A stretch of DNA of 64,000 bases from Medicago truncatula (Eukaryota; Streptophyta; Magnoliopsida; Fabales; Fabaceae). Made by a program: the position numbers and the translations under genes. Under the pieces are notes generated by a model that saw nothing but the letters and a program-made list of their open reading frames with translations, did no database searches and was not told where the DNA came from. The stretch spans positions 64,109,994 to 64,173,993 of the forward strand of contig NC_053045.1 of NCBI RefSeq assembly GCF_003473485.1. Reading direction: 5' to 3'. Below, piece after piece: positions 35,593-48,235 of this stretch. The first letter of the stretch is position 1; every line of letters starts with the position of its first letter.

Positions 35593-36427
35593 CAGAATCC
35601 GTTGACACCAGGTGTCAACGGATTCGTTGACACCAAATCTTAAACGTTCATTTCTTTTAATCTAAAGGTCAATAATCATTTATCAAAATCTTAATGTGGG
35701 CATTTAATATTTCATATCTCCTTTCCTAAAAATCCTCTTGTTTTCTAAATGATCCTAAGCATACACCTAATGCTTCTCCTGTCTTCATTCTTTCGTTATT
35801 ATGCTATCTATGGTTTTCATTTATCTCCTTCACCACTAGGTACACTTGCTGAGATGTTTCATCAATCTAATTTGATGCTTTTAGAAATTAAAAGTCCTCT
35901 TTCAATTAGTGATAGAGTTGAATTGAAAAATATATTGAAATACATATGTTTAACCTAATATCCTTTTACAAATCAAATTTTTTATCTCTACCATCGTTCC
36001 TTAGAAATTCCGAAACAATTTACTTTTTGTTTTATTTTGAGGGGAAAACAATTTGTTCTTTCTCCCAAATATAATAATATATAAGATATAAGTTGCACTC
36101 CAATAACTAACGAAAGAAACAAAAAGCTTGTGAATGAATGGAAATCGACAATCAAAATTTGAATCCTACAATTGTTTTCTCGAGAATCTCAACAAGATGG
36201 GAATTAAAGAAATAAAACGCAGAACTTCATAGCCTTCGTTGAGTTTTCTCGAGCGTCAGGTATATGCTTAGGTTTTTAGGAAATAAGAGGATTTTTAGGA
36301 AAGGAGATATGAAATACTGAATGTCCACATTAAGATTTTGATAAATGATTATTGACCTTTAGATTAAATTAAATGAACGTTTAAGATTTGGTGTCAACGA
36401 ATCCGTTGACACCTGGTGTCGATGGAT

Positions 36428-36430
<3 letters not shown>
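35591..36430. mobile_element. TIR element (Mutator-like) with ~180 bp arms inserted in an AT tract
   Basis: The arms contain 'gacaccaggtgtcaacggat' (left) and its complement near the right end. They extend inward through 'aatcttaaacgttcattt' and 'gtcaataatcatttatcaaa' to about 35770 and 36250. (AT)n flanks both sides, so a target duplication cannot be seen. The interior (35770-36250) includes an open stretch SPLGTLAEMFHQSNLMLLEI followed by SDRVELKNILKYI that looks exon-like; it might be a captured gene piece, source unknown. The element ends about 107 bp before the BURP pseudogene ATG. Confidence 0.7.

Positions 36431-36464
<34 letters not shown>
36431..36464. repeat. (AT)n microsatellite, right side of a TIR element
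   Basis: Seventeen AT units, seen directly. Confidence 0.95.
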
Positions 36465-36467
<3 letters not shown>

Positions 36468-37868
36468 AAAACTAGCCTTTGTATTATTTTTCCTTGACTG
36501 CTCCATCGATAGCAACCCTAACCCTAAATATTTAACATGAACAAACCACTCAACTTTATCTGCCTCTTTCTTCTCTTCTCATCTCTCACTGTAAGAATCT
36601 CTTTTTTTTCATTGATTTCAATTTTTTCTATTGTTGTTTCATGCTCATCATTATTATATCTGAAATGTGTTTTCATCCATGCAGGTAATTTCCGTCGGAG
36701 ATGTGGTCACCGGAGACAAAAACCCATTCACACCAAAAGCATTTGTGACTCGGTATTGGGATAAAGAGATCACCAACGGAAGCAGCGACCTTTGCGAAGC
36801 TAGCTTCAGGCAACATGCTATCCACACGCTTGCCGGAATTTTGCTCGGCCGCCAACCTCCTCTGCCTCCCGGAAGTAGCCCAGAGTCTTGAAAAGCACGA
36901 AGGTGATGAAAATTTCAAGGCTTACAGCGATAAGAATTTCACCAACTACGGAACGAGTCTACCCGGTGGACACGACTCGTTCAAAAACTACTCGGACGGA
37001 GACTACTCTGACGGAGAGGTGAATGATTTCTGTCGCTACAGCCGAAACTCTGCCGGCCATAAAGAAACTTTCACCAACTACACGCCACAAACGCCAACGT
37101 CGCTGATCAAAGCTTTCACACTTACGGCGCTGGAGCCACCGGCGGCAGGGACGAGTTCAAGCAATGCACAACTGAAGCCAACGTTCCAAACGAAGTTTTC
37201 ACTTCTTACTCCGATAACGCCAACGGTAGAACTCAATCCTTCAACTCTTACACCGAAAACGGTAACGGCGGTGACCAATCTTTCACTTCCTATGGTAAAA
37301 ACGGTAATGGCCACACTGAAGAATTCACAAACTACGGAACAAGCTCCAACACTGTTGGATCGGATTTTTCAAACTATGCCGAAACCTCAAACTCCGGTAA
37401 CGACAGTTTCAAAGGTTACAGCGTAGATATGAATAACCCGACCAATACTTTCAGTAACTATGCTAACGGAGGTAACGGTGCAATTCAAACGTTTTCAACT
37501 TACCGTGAAGATGCCAACGTTGGTGCTGATTCTTTTACTAGCTATGCAAAAACCGCAAATGCCGCGAAAATTGGTTTTGATAACTATGGAAAATCCTTCA
37601 ATGGAGGAACTGATACATTCACAAGCTATGCTAAAACATCAAGTGGTGAAACAAAGGTTGATTTTAAGGGTTATGGTGTTGACAACACTTTCAAAGAGTA
37701 TTCTAAAGAAGGTGTTTCTTTTGCAAAGTACACAAACGCGAGTTTGAGTTTAAATGCTTCTATGGAAATGAAAAAGAGCACGGTGAGTGGTAGTTTGGTC
37801 AAAACATCGGTTGAACCGGGTAAGTTTTTTCGGGAAAACATGTTGAAAGAAGTGGTAGTAATGCCTAT

Positions 37869-39434
37869 ACGTATGGCTTTGAATAAGGAAAAAGAAGGAG
37901 TAAATAGTCAATTACCCCCCTGAAATTGTAACTTTCGTCAAAAACTCCCCTGAATTTTGCAAAATGTCAAAAACCCCCCTGAAATTGTCAAGCGTCTGTC
38001 AATTACCCCCCTCCGTTAATTTCCTCCATCCAACATGCTGATGTGGCCGTTAACTGCCACGTGGCACTGACACATGGTCAAAAAAGTCATGCCACGTCAT
38101 AGGGGGGTAATTGACTATATTTTTTTTTTTTTTGAAAAAAATCTGATTTTTTTTTTTAATCTGATTTTTTTTTCTTTTCATAATTAACATTTGTGCCACC
38201 CACTGAACATGCAAATACCCCCCTGAAATTAAACATTTATGTGCAAATACCACCCTCAAATTTAAAATTTATGTAGCAAATATCCTCTCAAATTTATAAC
38301 TTATATGCAAACATCCTCTCCAAATGTAAAACTTATATGCAAATTACACCTTGAATCATAAAACTTTAATGGTTAAGGAAAACTTATTTTTAATCTATAA
38401 TTTACTATATCTCTAATAACAATAAAAAAGGAAAAAAATCACATCTTTAAAATAACATGGAAACAGAGATGCATATGCATCAAAATGTTGTGTTTTGAGA
38501 GCAAATAATTGCAAATCCTACGGAAAAAAAAAAATTAACAAGGATTTGACCAAGACATATATATATAATATATGAAGGTAAATTTGGTAGTTATGGCAAA
38601 GTGTAATTACAGCGGGAAGTTAAATTTTCTCCAACAGCAAAAGTGTAATGGCAATAATCTGTCATCATTTCGAGCAACACCCTTAGGCCTTAACAGATAG
38701 AGAACTAGTGGTGTGTTCCGTGGGAACCCCTGAAGGAGCATAGCTAGAAATATTCCCAAGCTCTTGGCCAAAAAACAATTCTACGTGAGCCTACACACAA
38801 CCATCCATTCATGCACCAATAACCTCTCCCCCTTTGTTTTATTTTAAAGATGTGATTTTTTTTCTTTTTTATTGTTATTAGAGATATAGTATATTATAGA
38901 TTAAGAATAAGTTTTACTTAACCATTAAAGTTTTATGATTCAAGGTGTAATTTGCATATAAGTTTTACATTTGGAGAGGATGTTTGCATATAAGTTATAA
39001 ATTTGAGGGGATATTTGCTACATAAATTTTAAATTTGAGGGTGGTATTTGCACATAAATGTTTAATTTCAGGGGGGTATTTGCACATAAATGTTTAATTT
39101 CAGGGGGGTATTTGCATGTTCAGTGGGTGACACAAATGTTAATTATGAAAAGAAAGTTACAATTTCAGGGGGTAATTGACTATTTACTCGAAAAAGAAGA
39201 GAAAACTTATCTTAGTCTTTTTATCCAGGAAATCCAATGTCTCAAGTCAGATTTTGACAAGTGTACTTTTAGATTTACCCCTAGAAGTGGTAATAAGGCT
39301 GCTGATAGTTTGGCCCAATTAGCCCATACAGACCCTGATATGGTCTGGATAGAGGAGGTGCCACCAGCAAGTTATTATTTTCATGATCTTATAAGCTAAT
39401 AATATTTAGTTTTGATTTCAAAAAAAAAAAAAAA
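37869..39434 (+). mobile_element. 5'-truncated LINE inserted in the BURP gene
   Basis: A perfect 9 bp duplication aatgcctat flanks it (37860-37868 and 39435-39443) and a poly(A) run ends it (39420-39434). With the nested element removed, the LINE reads RMALNKEKEE, then KTYLSLFIQEIQCLKSDF, FTPRSGNKAADSLAQLAH and MVWIEEVPPASYY, the C-terminal RNase H-like end of a plant non-LTR retrotransposon ORF2, closing with a stop before the tail. Only the last ~280 bp of the LINE is present. Confidence 0.9.
37898..39189. mobile_element. Nested Mutator-like TIR element inside the LINE
   Basis: Ends gagtaaatagtcaattaccc and its inverted copy at 39189, with a 10 bp duplication gaaaaagaag at 37888-37897 and 39190-39199. 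It has a compound structure. The left 37902-38118 piece has its own inverted ends (atagtcaattaccccc / ggggggtaattgactat). An inner palindrome has ~300 bp arms (38171-38470 against 38840-39154). A ~32 bp unit is doubled at 39046-39110 on the right arm only. No transposase. Confidence 0.85.
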
Positions 39435-40300
39435 AATGCCTATGCCTGATATCAGAGATAAATTACCTAAAAGGTCGTTTTTACCCCAGAGTATTCTTGC
39501 GAAATTACCTTTTTCTACTTCAAAGATTGATGAGATGAAGGGGTGGGTTATTTAATGCTTCGGATAATGATTCAATGGAAAAGATGATGAGAGATTCATT
39601 GGGTGAATGTGAGAGAGTTCCTGCTAGAGGTGAGACAAAAAAATGTGTGGGGTCTATTGAGGATATGATCGACTTTGCAGCTTCGGTTTTGGGTCGAAAT
39701 GTTGTGGTTCGGACTACTGAGAATGTAAATGGGTCGAAGAAGGATCTTATGGTGGGTCATGTTAGTGGGATTAATAATGGTGGAAAAATGACCCGAACTG
39801 TTTCGTGTCATCAGAGCTTGTTTCAGTATTTGCTTTATTATTGTCACTCGGTTCCTAAGGTTAGGGTTTATCAAGCAGAGCTACTTGACCCGAAAATTAA
39901 GGATAAAATTAATCAAGGTGTTGCTGTTTGTCATTTGGATACATCAGATTGGAGTCCTACTCATGGTGCTTTTGTGTCTCTTGGGTCGGGTCCGGGACAA
40001 ATTGAGGTATGTCACTGGATTTTTGAGAATGATATGTCATGGGCAGTTGCTGATTAAGAAGATTGTGAAGAATGAGAAAAAGATGAATGGTTCAATAGGT
40101 AGAAATCAACCGGTTGTTTTTCTCTACTAAGAAATTCAACAGTTTTGAATTTTAAGTTTAAGTAATTTAATGTTTTATCTTTCAATTTTTAGTTTGATAG
40201 AATAGTTAATGTATGGTATTACATTTTGAATTTGGAAGAAGGTATCTTATTATATTTATACATTCATTTGGAGACCTGATTACTCTATGTTCATTTTATT

Positions 40301-40866
40301 TTGTTGATGTTTCTAAATTATAATATGGTTTTTATTTTATTTTGATATTTTTAGTTATGGTTGAACACACTTTTGATCCAAATTTAAACAATGTCGATGT
40401 TTTCATTGATGTGGAATGTTGAGTCTTTCATTGATGTGAAGCCAATTGATGTTTAAGTTTTCGTTGGTTTAAAATCTAGATTTTAAAGAAAACATTGTTA
40501 ATTCCGATGTTTCTAAACTTGTTGATAATGAAGTTGATATGACGAAATACTTTTTTAAAATGTGAAATGTAAACATTTAGAGATGACATTTTGATTAATT
40601 GGACTCGTCTCCAAGCCCTTTAATTATAGACAAATTTAATCATGGTAGGAGAAGAAGACCATCATAGTTAGTCTTGGGTTGTTAAATAGGATGTGTGTAC
40701 CATGGAATTTAGAACAAAGTGAAGCAAGAAGACATGTGATCAAAGAAATGTGAATGTTCGTTTATGTTTGAGGTTATTTGTTGAAATCAAATGAATGACC
40801 AATGAGTATTGTTAATATAGTTCACAATCAAAGTTAGAAGCTCACATTCTTATTTGAGTACTTGTT
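40301..40866 (+). pseudogene. FAR1/MULE-type fragment B, strongly decayed
   Basis: Parallel to 33217-33888: the same 'atggttgaacacac.tttgatc' start (about 40355), 'gttgataatgaagttgatat', and 'gaggttatttgttgaaatca aatgaatgacc' (about 40771-40800). It has many more stops and gaps than copy A and lacks the TPK piece. It sits 250 bp after the BURP pseudogene. Confidence 0.65.
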
Positions 40867-43247
40867 GGGTTGAGAGATATCATAACTAATTACTATTATT
40901 TACATTTGCCATTAAAAAAAATATAAAATTAATTAGAACAATGACCATACGGCCAATGGAGAATTATAATATACTCAAATATTCTATATCCAATCAACAA
41001 TCTAATTTGCATACCAAGTAAATGTAATTTTTAATATACTCAAAATAAGGTAGTAGTACTGAATGTTACAAATTGATAATCAAATACAAAGTAATTTTTC
41101 ACGTTTCCTAAATCTATGAGCATCTAAAATTCAACCTGGATTTCCTTTTAAATTAATCTCAGCTTACATGTTTAAGGAAAAGAAATCTAATTAGACTGCC
41201 ATGGACATATAAATCATACTTTGCCAACAAACTCCACATCGAATAAGAGTACCAAATAAGGAGAAATGACACATAAACCTGCATCAAAGAGTATGTGATA
41301 TCTAAAGTTAAAAGTCTAAAAGATACATGACTACAAAACCACAGATATTTCACAGTATATTTGAGGCAAGTTCATACATGAAATTACAAAATAAAAGTTT
41401 AAAAGATAATTGTCACATTCACCTACTAAAATTAATGATCCTAGGTGACAAAAGGCTCTCTGATTCACAAACTAGTATGAGTCACAAACTAGATAAATAT
41501 TAAATTTAATCATTTTATTGGTAAGGATGCAGTTGTAGATCAACTCTGGATAAACTCAAGAATTTAGACCCTTTATTTAGTCACATGCATATAAAAAAGA
41601 AAAAGTATAAAAAAATAATAATTAAAATAATAATTAATTTTTAAATGATTATAGTATGTATACTTTTTTGTGCGTGACCAAATAATGGATCCAAATGTTT
41701 GTGTTTATTCAAAAATTATTCGTAGTTTGTAGCTTACAACCATGCCAACTATGCAAAATTCATCCGGTTATACTCACACTTCTATGACTCAAGCAGTATT
41801 TGCATCTTACAACACCACATTCAAAACATGTATAAAATTAAAATTATATTCCTACTTTAATACTAATTTGAAAATATTAGGTAAATTGCTCTGTAAATTT
41901 AATCAAACCCAACAGATCAATGGAATAAAACTTTTCTAAATGGGAAAATACCCAAAAAAGAATAAGGTAACTTGGCAACAAAAACCATATTTTTAAATGT
42001 AAATTGCATCCAAAAGAGAGGAAAGGAAATATAGAAAATTGGGTGATACAAAGAAAAAGAAGATTAAATTAATCTTACTCTGAAGTTCTTACAGTCCAAG
42101 ATTCTTCCCTGATGGCTTAACTCTACTTCACATACATGCACATGAACTTTTCTAATTCAAAAATCTTACTTTACTTAGCAAGTGCACTCCTTTGTTTTTG
42201 GAAGAGTGGGGAACATTCATTTTTTTAACACAAAAACTGAGCATGCAATATTCTTAGTTGTCAAAACCCAAAGACAAATTTGGAAGAGAACCGATCTATA
42301 GCACACTTAAGAGCCCAAGACCAAGGTGGCAAGATTTATATTGAAATATTAATCTTCAATACACTAGGCTAACAATTTAATTAGCTAATGTAAAAAATAC
42401 ACATTAGAAATTAGCACACCAGCTGAGTTCAGACTACTTCATCAGAACAGAAAATTGAATTACTTTTCCCTTCTTTCTTCTCTTCTGTTTTGGTATTTGC
42501 AAGACCAATCGTGAGTGCGTGCATGAGTGGTATTTACTACGAGTGACGCTATTTCCTATGTCTCTTTCCAATTCTAGGGGAAACTTTACAATGGTGGATG
42601 TTTTGATCAGGCCAGAAAATCGATCTTGAAGGATCTTCTCAGCCATGTTAACGTTTTCCCAAAAGCAGCTCAACAGTGTCCTTGGAAATCAATGTAGTTC
42701 CTATTTTGTGCATAAGGATTCAGAGATACATAAGCGATCAACGATGTAGAACCTGTTACGTGTAAGGGAAGGGAATTAGAGGCACACACGTGGATTGCAA
42801 AAAAAAAATCTCCGAACTCACTCTACCCCTTGCTACACACAACACTTCCATTCATTTGCAGATAATGATACGACCGACAATAAAGAGAGATTTCTCGTGC
42901 TCTTCTTACTTAAATCGTGATACCTTCACCAACAATGATATGTTTCAAACCAATATACATGAAACATTCATCAGCAAACAGAACTCAAATTATTGAATAT
43001 CAAGTCTTCTAATTGAACATGTTATAGATTGCCATAGATATCATAGAACAATAATCTTATCAATGAATGGGCGAAAATTTCAATCTTCTCAATCTATTGA
43101 TAACAAATAGCACTAAAAGAAATTGTTTCTGCATTGGCACAAATGGCAGTAATTTGGACAAACTTCTTAGATAACATGATTACTTTCATATGCTCATATA
43201 GTTTATGGAAAATCTTGTAGATTCCACACATTTGAGAAAACTAGTGA
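40867..43247. other. Long spacer, no gene recognised
   Basis: AT-rich DNA with no ORF resembling a known family and no clear TIR element. Around 42430-42700 the base composition is somewhat richer, but no reading frame stands out. Confidence 0.45.
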
Positions 43248-43423
43248 GTGGACAAAGTTGTGGAGGTTAAGAGTACCAAAAAACATTTATGTTTTCACGT
43301 GGAGGATAGCGAGGGGGTGTTTTCCGAAGAGAGAAAAACTCATAAGACGAGGGGTTCAATGTCAAATTTCATGTCCTTTTAGAGAAGAGGAAAATGAAAG
43401 TGATTGACATATATGCCAAGGTG
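43248..43423 (+). mobile_element. LINE fragment (zf-RVT region)
   Basis: Translated, this gives WTKLWRLRVPKNIYVFTWRI then ARGCFPKREKLIRRGVQC and ISCPF, the zinc-binding domain that follows reverse transcriptase in plant LINEs (W..LW.L..P....F.WR....P...L..RG..C). It stops abruptly at the start of the 586 bp inverted duplicate. Confidence 0.75.
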
Positions 43424-44009
43424 GATTAGTAGCCGCAGCGCAGAGACTTGTTGGGTAGATGGGATATAATAAATATTGCACAATCATAAATTGCGTATAG
43501 AAACATGATACATGCATACATGCAACAATATATACTTCCTCCGTCCCAAATTGTATGACGTTTTGGGCATTTCACACATATTAAGAAGTGTAATTAATAT
43601 TGTGTGGGAAAGAGATATTATGATTTATTTTACAAAATTATCATTAATAAATGATATGGGAAAGATAAATGAAAGAATTGAAAAAAGAAAGAGTAATAAA
43701 TAGTTAAGGATATAATAGGAAAAGTAACATTAATGTTTCATTGGTATTCTAAAGTGACATACAATTTGAGACAAATATTTTTTCTAAAGTGACATACAAT
43801 TTGGGACGGAGGGAGTATTAAGTCATAGAACAAGCAACGACTACGTTAGTATGTTAAATGATGTACTTTTATTGTTCAATTATAAATGTATTAGATGCAG
43901 ATAGCAACATGATAGTTTCTCATAGAGCAGGGTATAATAAATATTGCACAATCATAAACTGCGTAAAAATGAAATTAGTTTACTAGCATATACAACGGAA
44001 AAACACTAA
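43424..44009 (-). repeat. 586 bp segment, inverted copy of 27778-28363
   Basis: Starts gattagtagccgcagcgcag and ends ...ggaaaaacactaa; the reverse complement of 27778-28363 with equal length. It contains its own Stowaway-like MITE (43535-43815). It abuts a LINE fragment on the left, so this copy is likely the inserted one; direction of copying is inference. Confidence 0.9.
43535..43815. mobile_element. Stowaway-like MITE inside the inverted duplicate
   Basis: Ends cttcctccgtcccaaattgt and caatttgggacggagggag, flanked by TA. The ortholog of the MITE at 27972, moved with its host segment. Confidence 0.85.
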
Positions 44010-44186
44010 CAAAATTTTGGAAGAAACTAGCAGAATATAGCAGCAATCTAGAGAAAGGGAAATTTGTAAAAGAAAAAACATCTTCATAACTGTGTATTAA
44101 AGCACGAGTTAGTGTATTAAAGCAATTAAAAAACATCATTATAAATGTATCAATGTTATGCAATATAAAGTTCATAAATAAAACAT

Positions 44187-44396
44187 GGTTAAACTGCAGT
44201 TTTAACCCCCTAACTTTCACAATGGTGCGATTTTGACCCCTTATTAAAAAAAAATTAAATTTTAAACCCTTATGTTTTAGCCCCTTTGCAAAACAGACCT
44301 TTTGGTCAATTTTGACCAGGTCAACGCGGAGGTGTCATGCCACATGTGTATTTTTCCATTTATTTTTATTCAAAAAGTCAATTGTGTAATGCTTGG

Positions 44397-44427
<31 letters not shown>

Positions 44428-45515
44428 GGTGTTGGCACGTGAGAGCTTCCAACGGCTAAAAACTCCAACCTTAAAAACCCCCAATTCTTCAACCCTTCTT
44501 CTTCATATGTTCTTCTTGATTTTATTCCACCATAACCCAACCTTCATCTGTTCTTCTCCATAAACCGAACCTTCATCTGTTCTTATTCAACCATCTTATT
44601 CGACCATTCTTCTCCTTTCTTTCACCACTTTCTCAGATTTTAAAAATGTAGTCTCAAATATTAGTTAATATGATATATTAACAAAATTACACCCACCGTT
44701 CCATATTCTGAAATGATTAAAAAATGAGCTATTGATTCTTCATCTGGTTAGTCAAACGAAAAACTATGAATTGCAAAATATGAAAGTGTATGTGTTGGAC
44801 AGTAGCCAATAGAATGCATCACCACTACCTTACTACTTCCTTAAGTTCTATAATAATGTATCATCATTACTAATATTTGAGTTATCCTGCGATTTACTCT
44901 CCATGACTCTAATCTCCAGAACGGTGGTGGCAACCCTTTCTAGCGGTGGTTAGCATGTTTGTGGGAAGTTGTGGTTGAAGTAGCGGCAACCTCTATATGG
45001 GTTGTGGAAGCAATTGAAACGTCGGGTGGGGGAGTGCGGCGTTGGAGTAGTGACGAGTGGTGAACGTCCTTCCCTCCTTCTCTATTGTCCTTCTTCCTTC
45101 CTTCTCCCACTCTCTGTTTTAAATTTTTTTATCTCTTCATTTTGCTTCCCTTTTCCTAATCTGATTAGTTTGATTTCAAAATTGTTTGTATACATTTAAA
45201 AAATCAAGGCTTGTGCAAATTGACAAATAAATTGAAATTGAGTCTGATAAATGGTTTCTTGATAAATCAATTTTCAAGGCAAGATACTACAAGCACTATA
45301 ACAATACAGTATAGTACATAAACATTTTTGGAAGGAGATGAACAATCACCTGGAATTCGATTTGTGATGAACAGATGAAGGTTTATGGAGAAGAACAAAT
45401 GAAAGTTGGGTTATGGTGGAATAAAATCAAGAAGAACAGATGAAGAAGAAGGGTTGAAGAATTGGGGGTTTTTAAGGTTGGAGTTTTTAGCCGTTGGAAG
45501 CTCTCACGTGCTAAC

Positions 45516-45578
<63 letters not shown>

Positions 45579-45787
45579 CCAAGCATTACACAATTGGTTT
45601 TTTGAATAAAAATAAATGGGAAAATACACATGTGGCATGACAGCTCCGCGTTGACCTGGTCAAAATTGACCAAAAAGTCTGTTTTGCAAAGGGGCTAAAA
45701 CATAAGGGTTTAAAATTTAATTTTTTTTAATAGGGGGTCAAAATCGCACCATTGTGAAAGTTAGGGGGTTAAAACTGCAGTTTAGCC
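44187..45787. mobile_element. Non-autonomous Mutator-like element with perfect 9 bp duplication
   Basis: The left end ggttaaactgcagttttaac is mirrored at the right (...aaaactgcagtttagcc). Exact 9 bp flanks ataaaacat lie at 44178-44186 and 45788-45796. The arms are over 400 bp each (to about 44585 and from about 45353). They include an (AT)n tract whose length differs between arms (44407-44425 against 45521-45576). No transposase in the interior; ORFs with IYIYIY runs are just the microsatellite translated. Confidence 0.93.
45521..45576. repeat. (AT)n microsatellite within a MULE arm
   Basis: About 28 AT units. The equivalent position in the other arm (44407-44425) has only about 9, so it expanded after insertion. 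Confidence 0.95.
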
Positions 45788-45796
45788 ATAAAACAT

Positions 45797-48235
45797 TTAA
45801 CACCAACAAAAGCAAGATAGGTATGTTAGACTTCACCAAAGTAAAGAGGACAGGTGCAAATGCACATAACATACTCTCGAAAGATTAGTACCGAAACATT
45901 CAACGTATTGTTCATCAATGAGTTTCTGAGGTCAGAAATACTTGATGCTTCATAATTAATTACAACTAGCAAATCAAAACAATAAAAAAACACAAACTAA
46001 TTGCCGTCTTGCGACTTGCGTTGAGGCATTCAGTAATTCCAGTGATACCAGACAGAAAATCACATTCTCTGGAGCACCATAGAATCAACAAACGCAAGAA
46101 GGAATAAAAAGGTCCATCTCTAATCCCTAAGCAATCTCAATTTATTTATGCATAGGCATCTGTGCCATTGTAAAAACATCGATGGAGGATAACACCACTC
46201 AACCAACAAGATAGTATTTCCCTTTGTGTGCTTCCTCACAGCATTAATACAAACTTCTACATTTAAATCAGAACAAAGCAAAATAAAAACAAAAAGAAAG
46301 AAAACTTGAAAATGTAGCTGAAACATGATGAACATTCCAGAAAAAACTTAAACTTCAGACCGGAAGCAGAAATGATAAGGACAGTGAAAAACAACAACAT
46401 TATCAACAAAAAGGATTGGAACACATATCGTTAGACCCTTTTCATGGAAGTTTATGAATCCTTATTTAAATACTAAGGACCATTTTATAAAGAATAAAAA
46501 GTAAAATACCTAACCCATTATCAAACTATTGCATGTTCTGTATTCACATAGATTCCAGAGAAAAACAAGATGAGTCGGAACATCCAGTCATTTATGACAA
46601 TTCTCTCATCAAACATCCAAGTTGATAGACATCGAATGATCATGTGCTTGATTTAAAGGACCATCTAACAAAGCTAGCAAACCGAGTTTCCTTAGCAAAA
46701 AAAAAAACTTCCAATTGATATCTCATGAATTGATTAATCAAGAAAATCACAGTTGGTGGAATAAAAAGATAAACCAAATAATGCACAATCACACGGTAGA
46801 TGATAAAGATAATCGATGTGAGAATGCACAATGGTAGATGATGAGGAAATCCAACATCAACGAATGCTGCATCAAAAAATTAAAATTATACATGGTATCA
46901 TCTATGAGATAGACTTTAACTCCATCTAATAAATTAAGTTTTAACATGCCATTCATTATGACTCAAATTAAGTTTTATGCCAGGCTCTTAAAACACATAC
47001 ACTATTTCCTCTATATAACAATGAACATCATGTTTCTAGATTTTAGAATTTGTAAATACTACAAAGATGGTCAAATTGGTTAGTCATTTCAGTTGATCTG
47101 ATAAATTGCAAAACCGATATCCATGGGTTTTATTTAGTGGTCAACATAGAATGTAGAATCGATTAAAATTTAAGGGAGAACCATAAAAACACACTTGACA
47201 GGTGGCAAAGTGCAAATTTGATTCCAGCAGAACCATGCTTCTAGTACTAATAGAGAATGTGTAAAAGCCTTCAAAAATGAAGATAAAGCTGATAAAAAGC
47301 AGTCAGCATTCTAAAGCTTTTCTTGCTGCCTAATTTCATATTCCAGGTGATGATTCTAATGGATGTAATGATTTATCATCTATGAAAAGTGAAAACAGTA
47401 TTATTCCACATTAACGTGTGCCAGTGTTGCCCAGATTAAAGTTAAGCCTAATAAGAATGCAGAGGACGTCTTCTAAAAAGACGCACTTAGTATTTCACAG
47501 GATGTATTCATGAGTTGAGTCCTTAATAAAAAATCACATGGACACTTTCCTATTATACTCCAATCAAAGTTCATAAGGGTTTCCTTCATCAACAACTCAA
47601 CTCATCAAATAACAAAGGCAGTAAGACTGCCTTGTGAAGTGTCATTTGGACAAAATGTTAAATTAATCTTTTGTTGATCCAACACTGCAACCCGCCATAA
47701 ATATTGGCATGGGATATTCTATTGATGTAATGATATATATACCATATACTTAAAAATCAAAACTGAAACAAACATAGTCTAATGTTTCACCAAGGACTAA
47801 CGCTGTCAAATATAAGGGAAACAAATTTATTTTGGATTATAAAGTAACAGACTAGCAGTGGTTCCTTTGTATAAAATATGAACAAATGTAGTATTCCATC
47901 AATATCAACATCCATATCTAAGACTTTCAAGTTTCAACCATAATAGCAAAGGGAATATAAATATACACTATAATCATAGTTTCAAATTGTGGTCCACATC
48001 CACAATTGCGGTGTGATCTTCAATCACGTGTATGGCAGTATCAGGAACCATAGCCAACTTTGGCCATGTTCTTTTTCAACAAAAAATTGAAATTCCAGAA
48101 CCCCAAAGCCATTGGAATATGAAACCTTTTATAAGAAATAAATGGTGCAATAGTATGGTTATACTTTATATAGTATGTGAAAAAGAGAATTACCAATGCA
48201 ATATTTACAATGATTGAGAAAAAAGTAATCAAAGA
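45797..48235. other. Long spacer with one shuffled duplicate
   Basis: No gene recognised. 46945-47065 repeats 34733-34853. The stretch 46000-47700 is less AT-rich than other spacers and could be decayed genic or transcribed DNA, but I see no coding pattern. Confidence 0.45.

Larger units (their letters stand above)
36537..40057 (+). pseudogene. BURP-domain gene (polygalacturonase non-catalytic beta subunit type), broken
   Basis: Exon 1 (36537-36590) is a signal peptide; after a GT..AG intron, exon 2 begins at 36685 with NPFTPKAFVTRYWDKEI. Then come CSAANLLCLPEVAQSLEKH, a long run of FxxY repeats (SFHTYG, FTSYSDNAN, SFTSYGKNGN, DFSNY), KFFRENMLKE, and past the insertion a BURP domain with four CH pairs (SCHQ, YYCHS, VCHLD, VCHWIF). 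PG1-beta/AroGP proteins of this layout act in the cell wall, modulating pectin. Damage: frameshifts near 36777 (with some codons lost), 37085 and 39540, plus a LINE insertion at 37869-39434 with a nested MULE. The gene is dead, but most of its body is still readable. Confidence 0.93.

Noticed and set aside
36815-37426. 203 aa ORF as a separate gene
   Set aside because: Its first half is one frame of the broken BURP gene; after about 37085 it runs on in the wrong frame.
45383-45673. ORFs on both strands with long IYIYIY runs
   Set aside because: They are the (AT)n microsatellite in a MULE arm translated, not genes.
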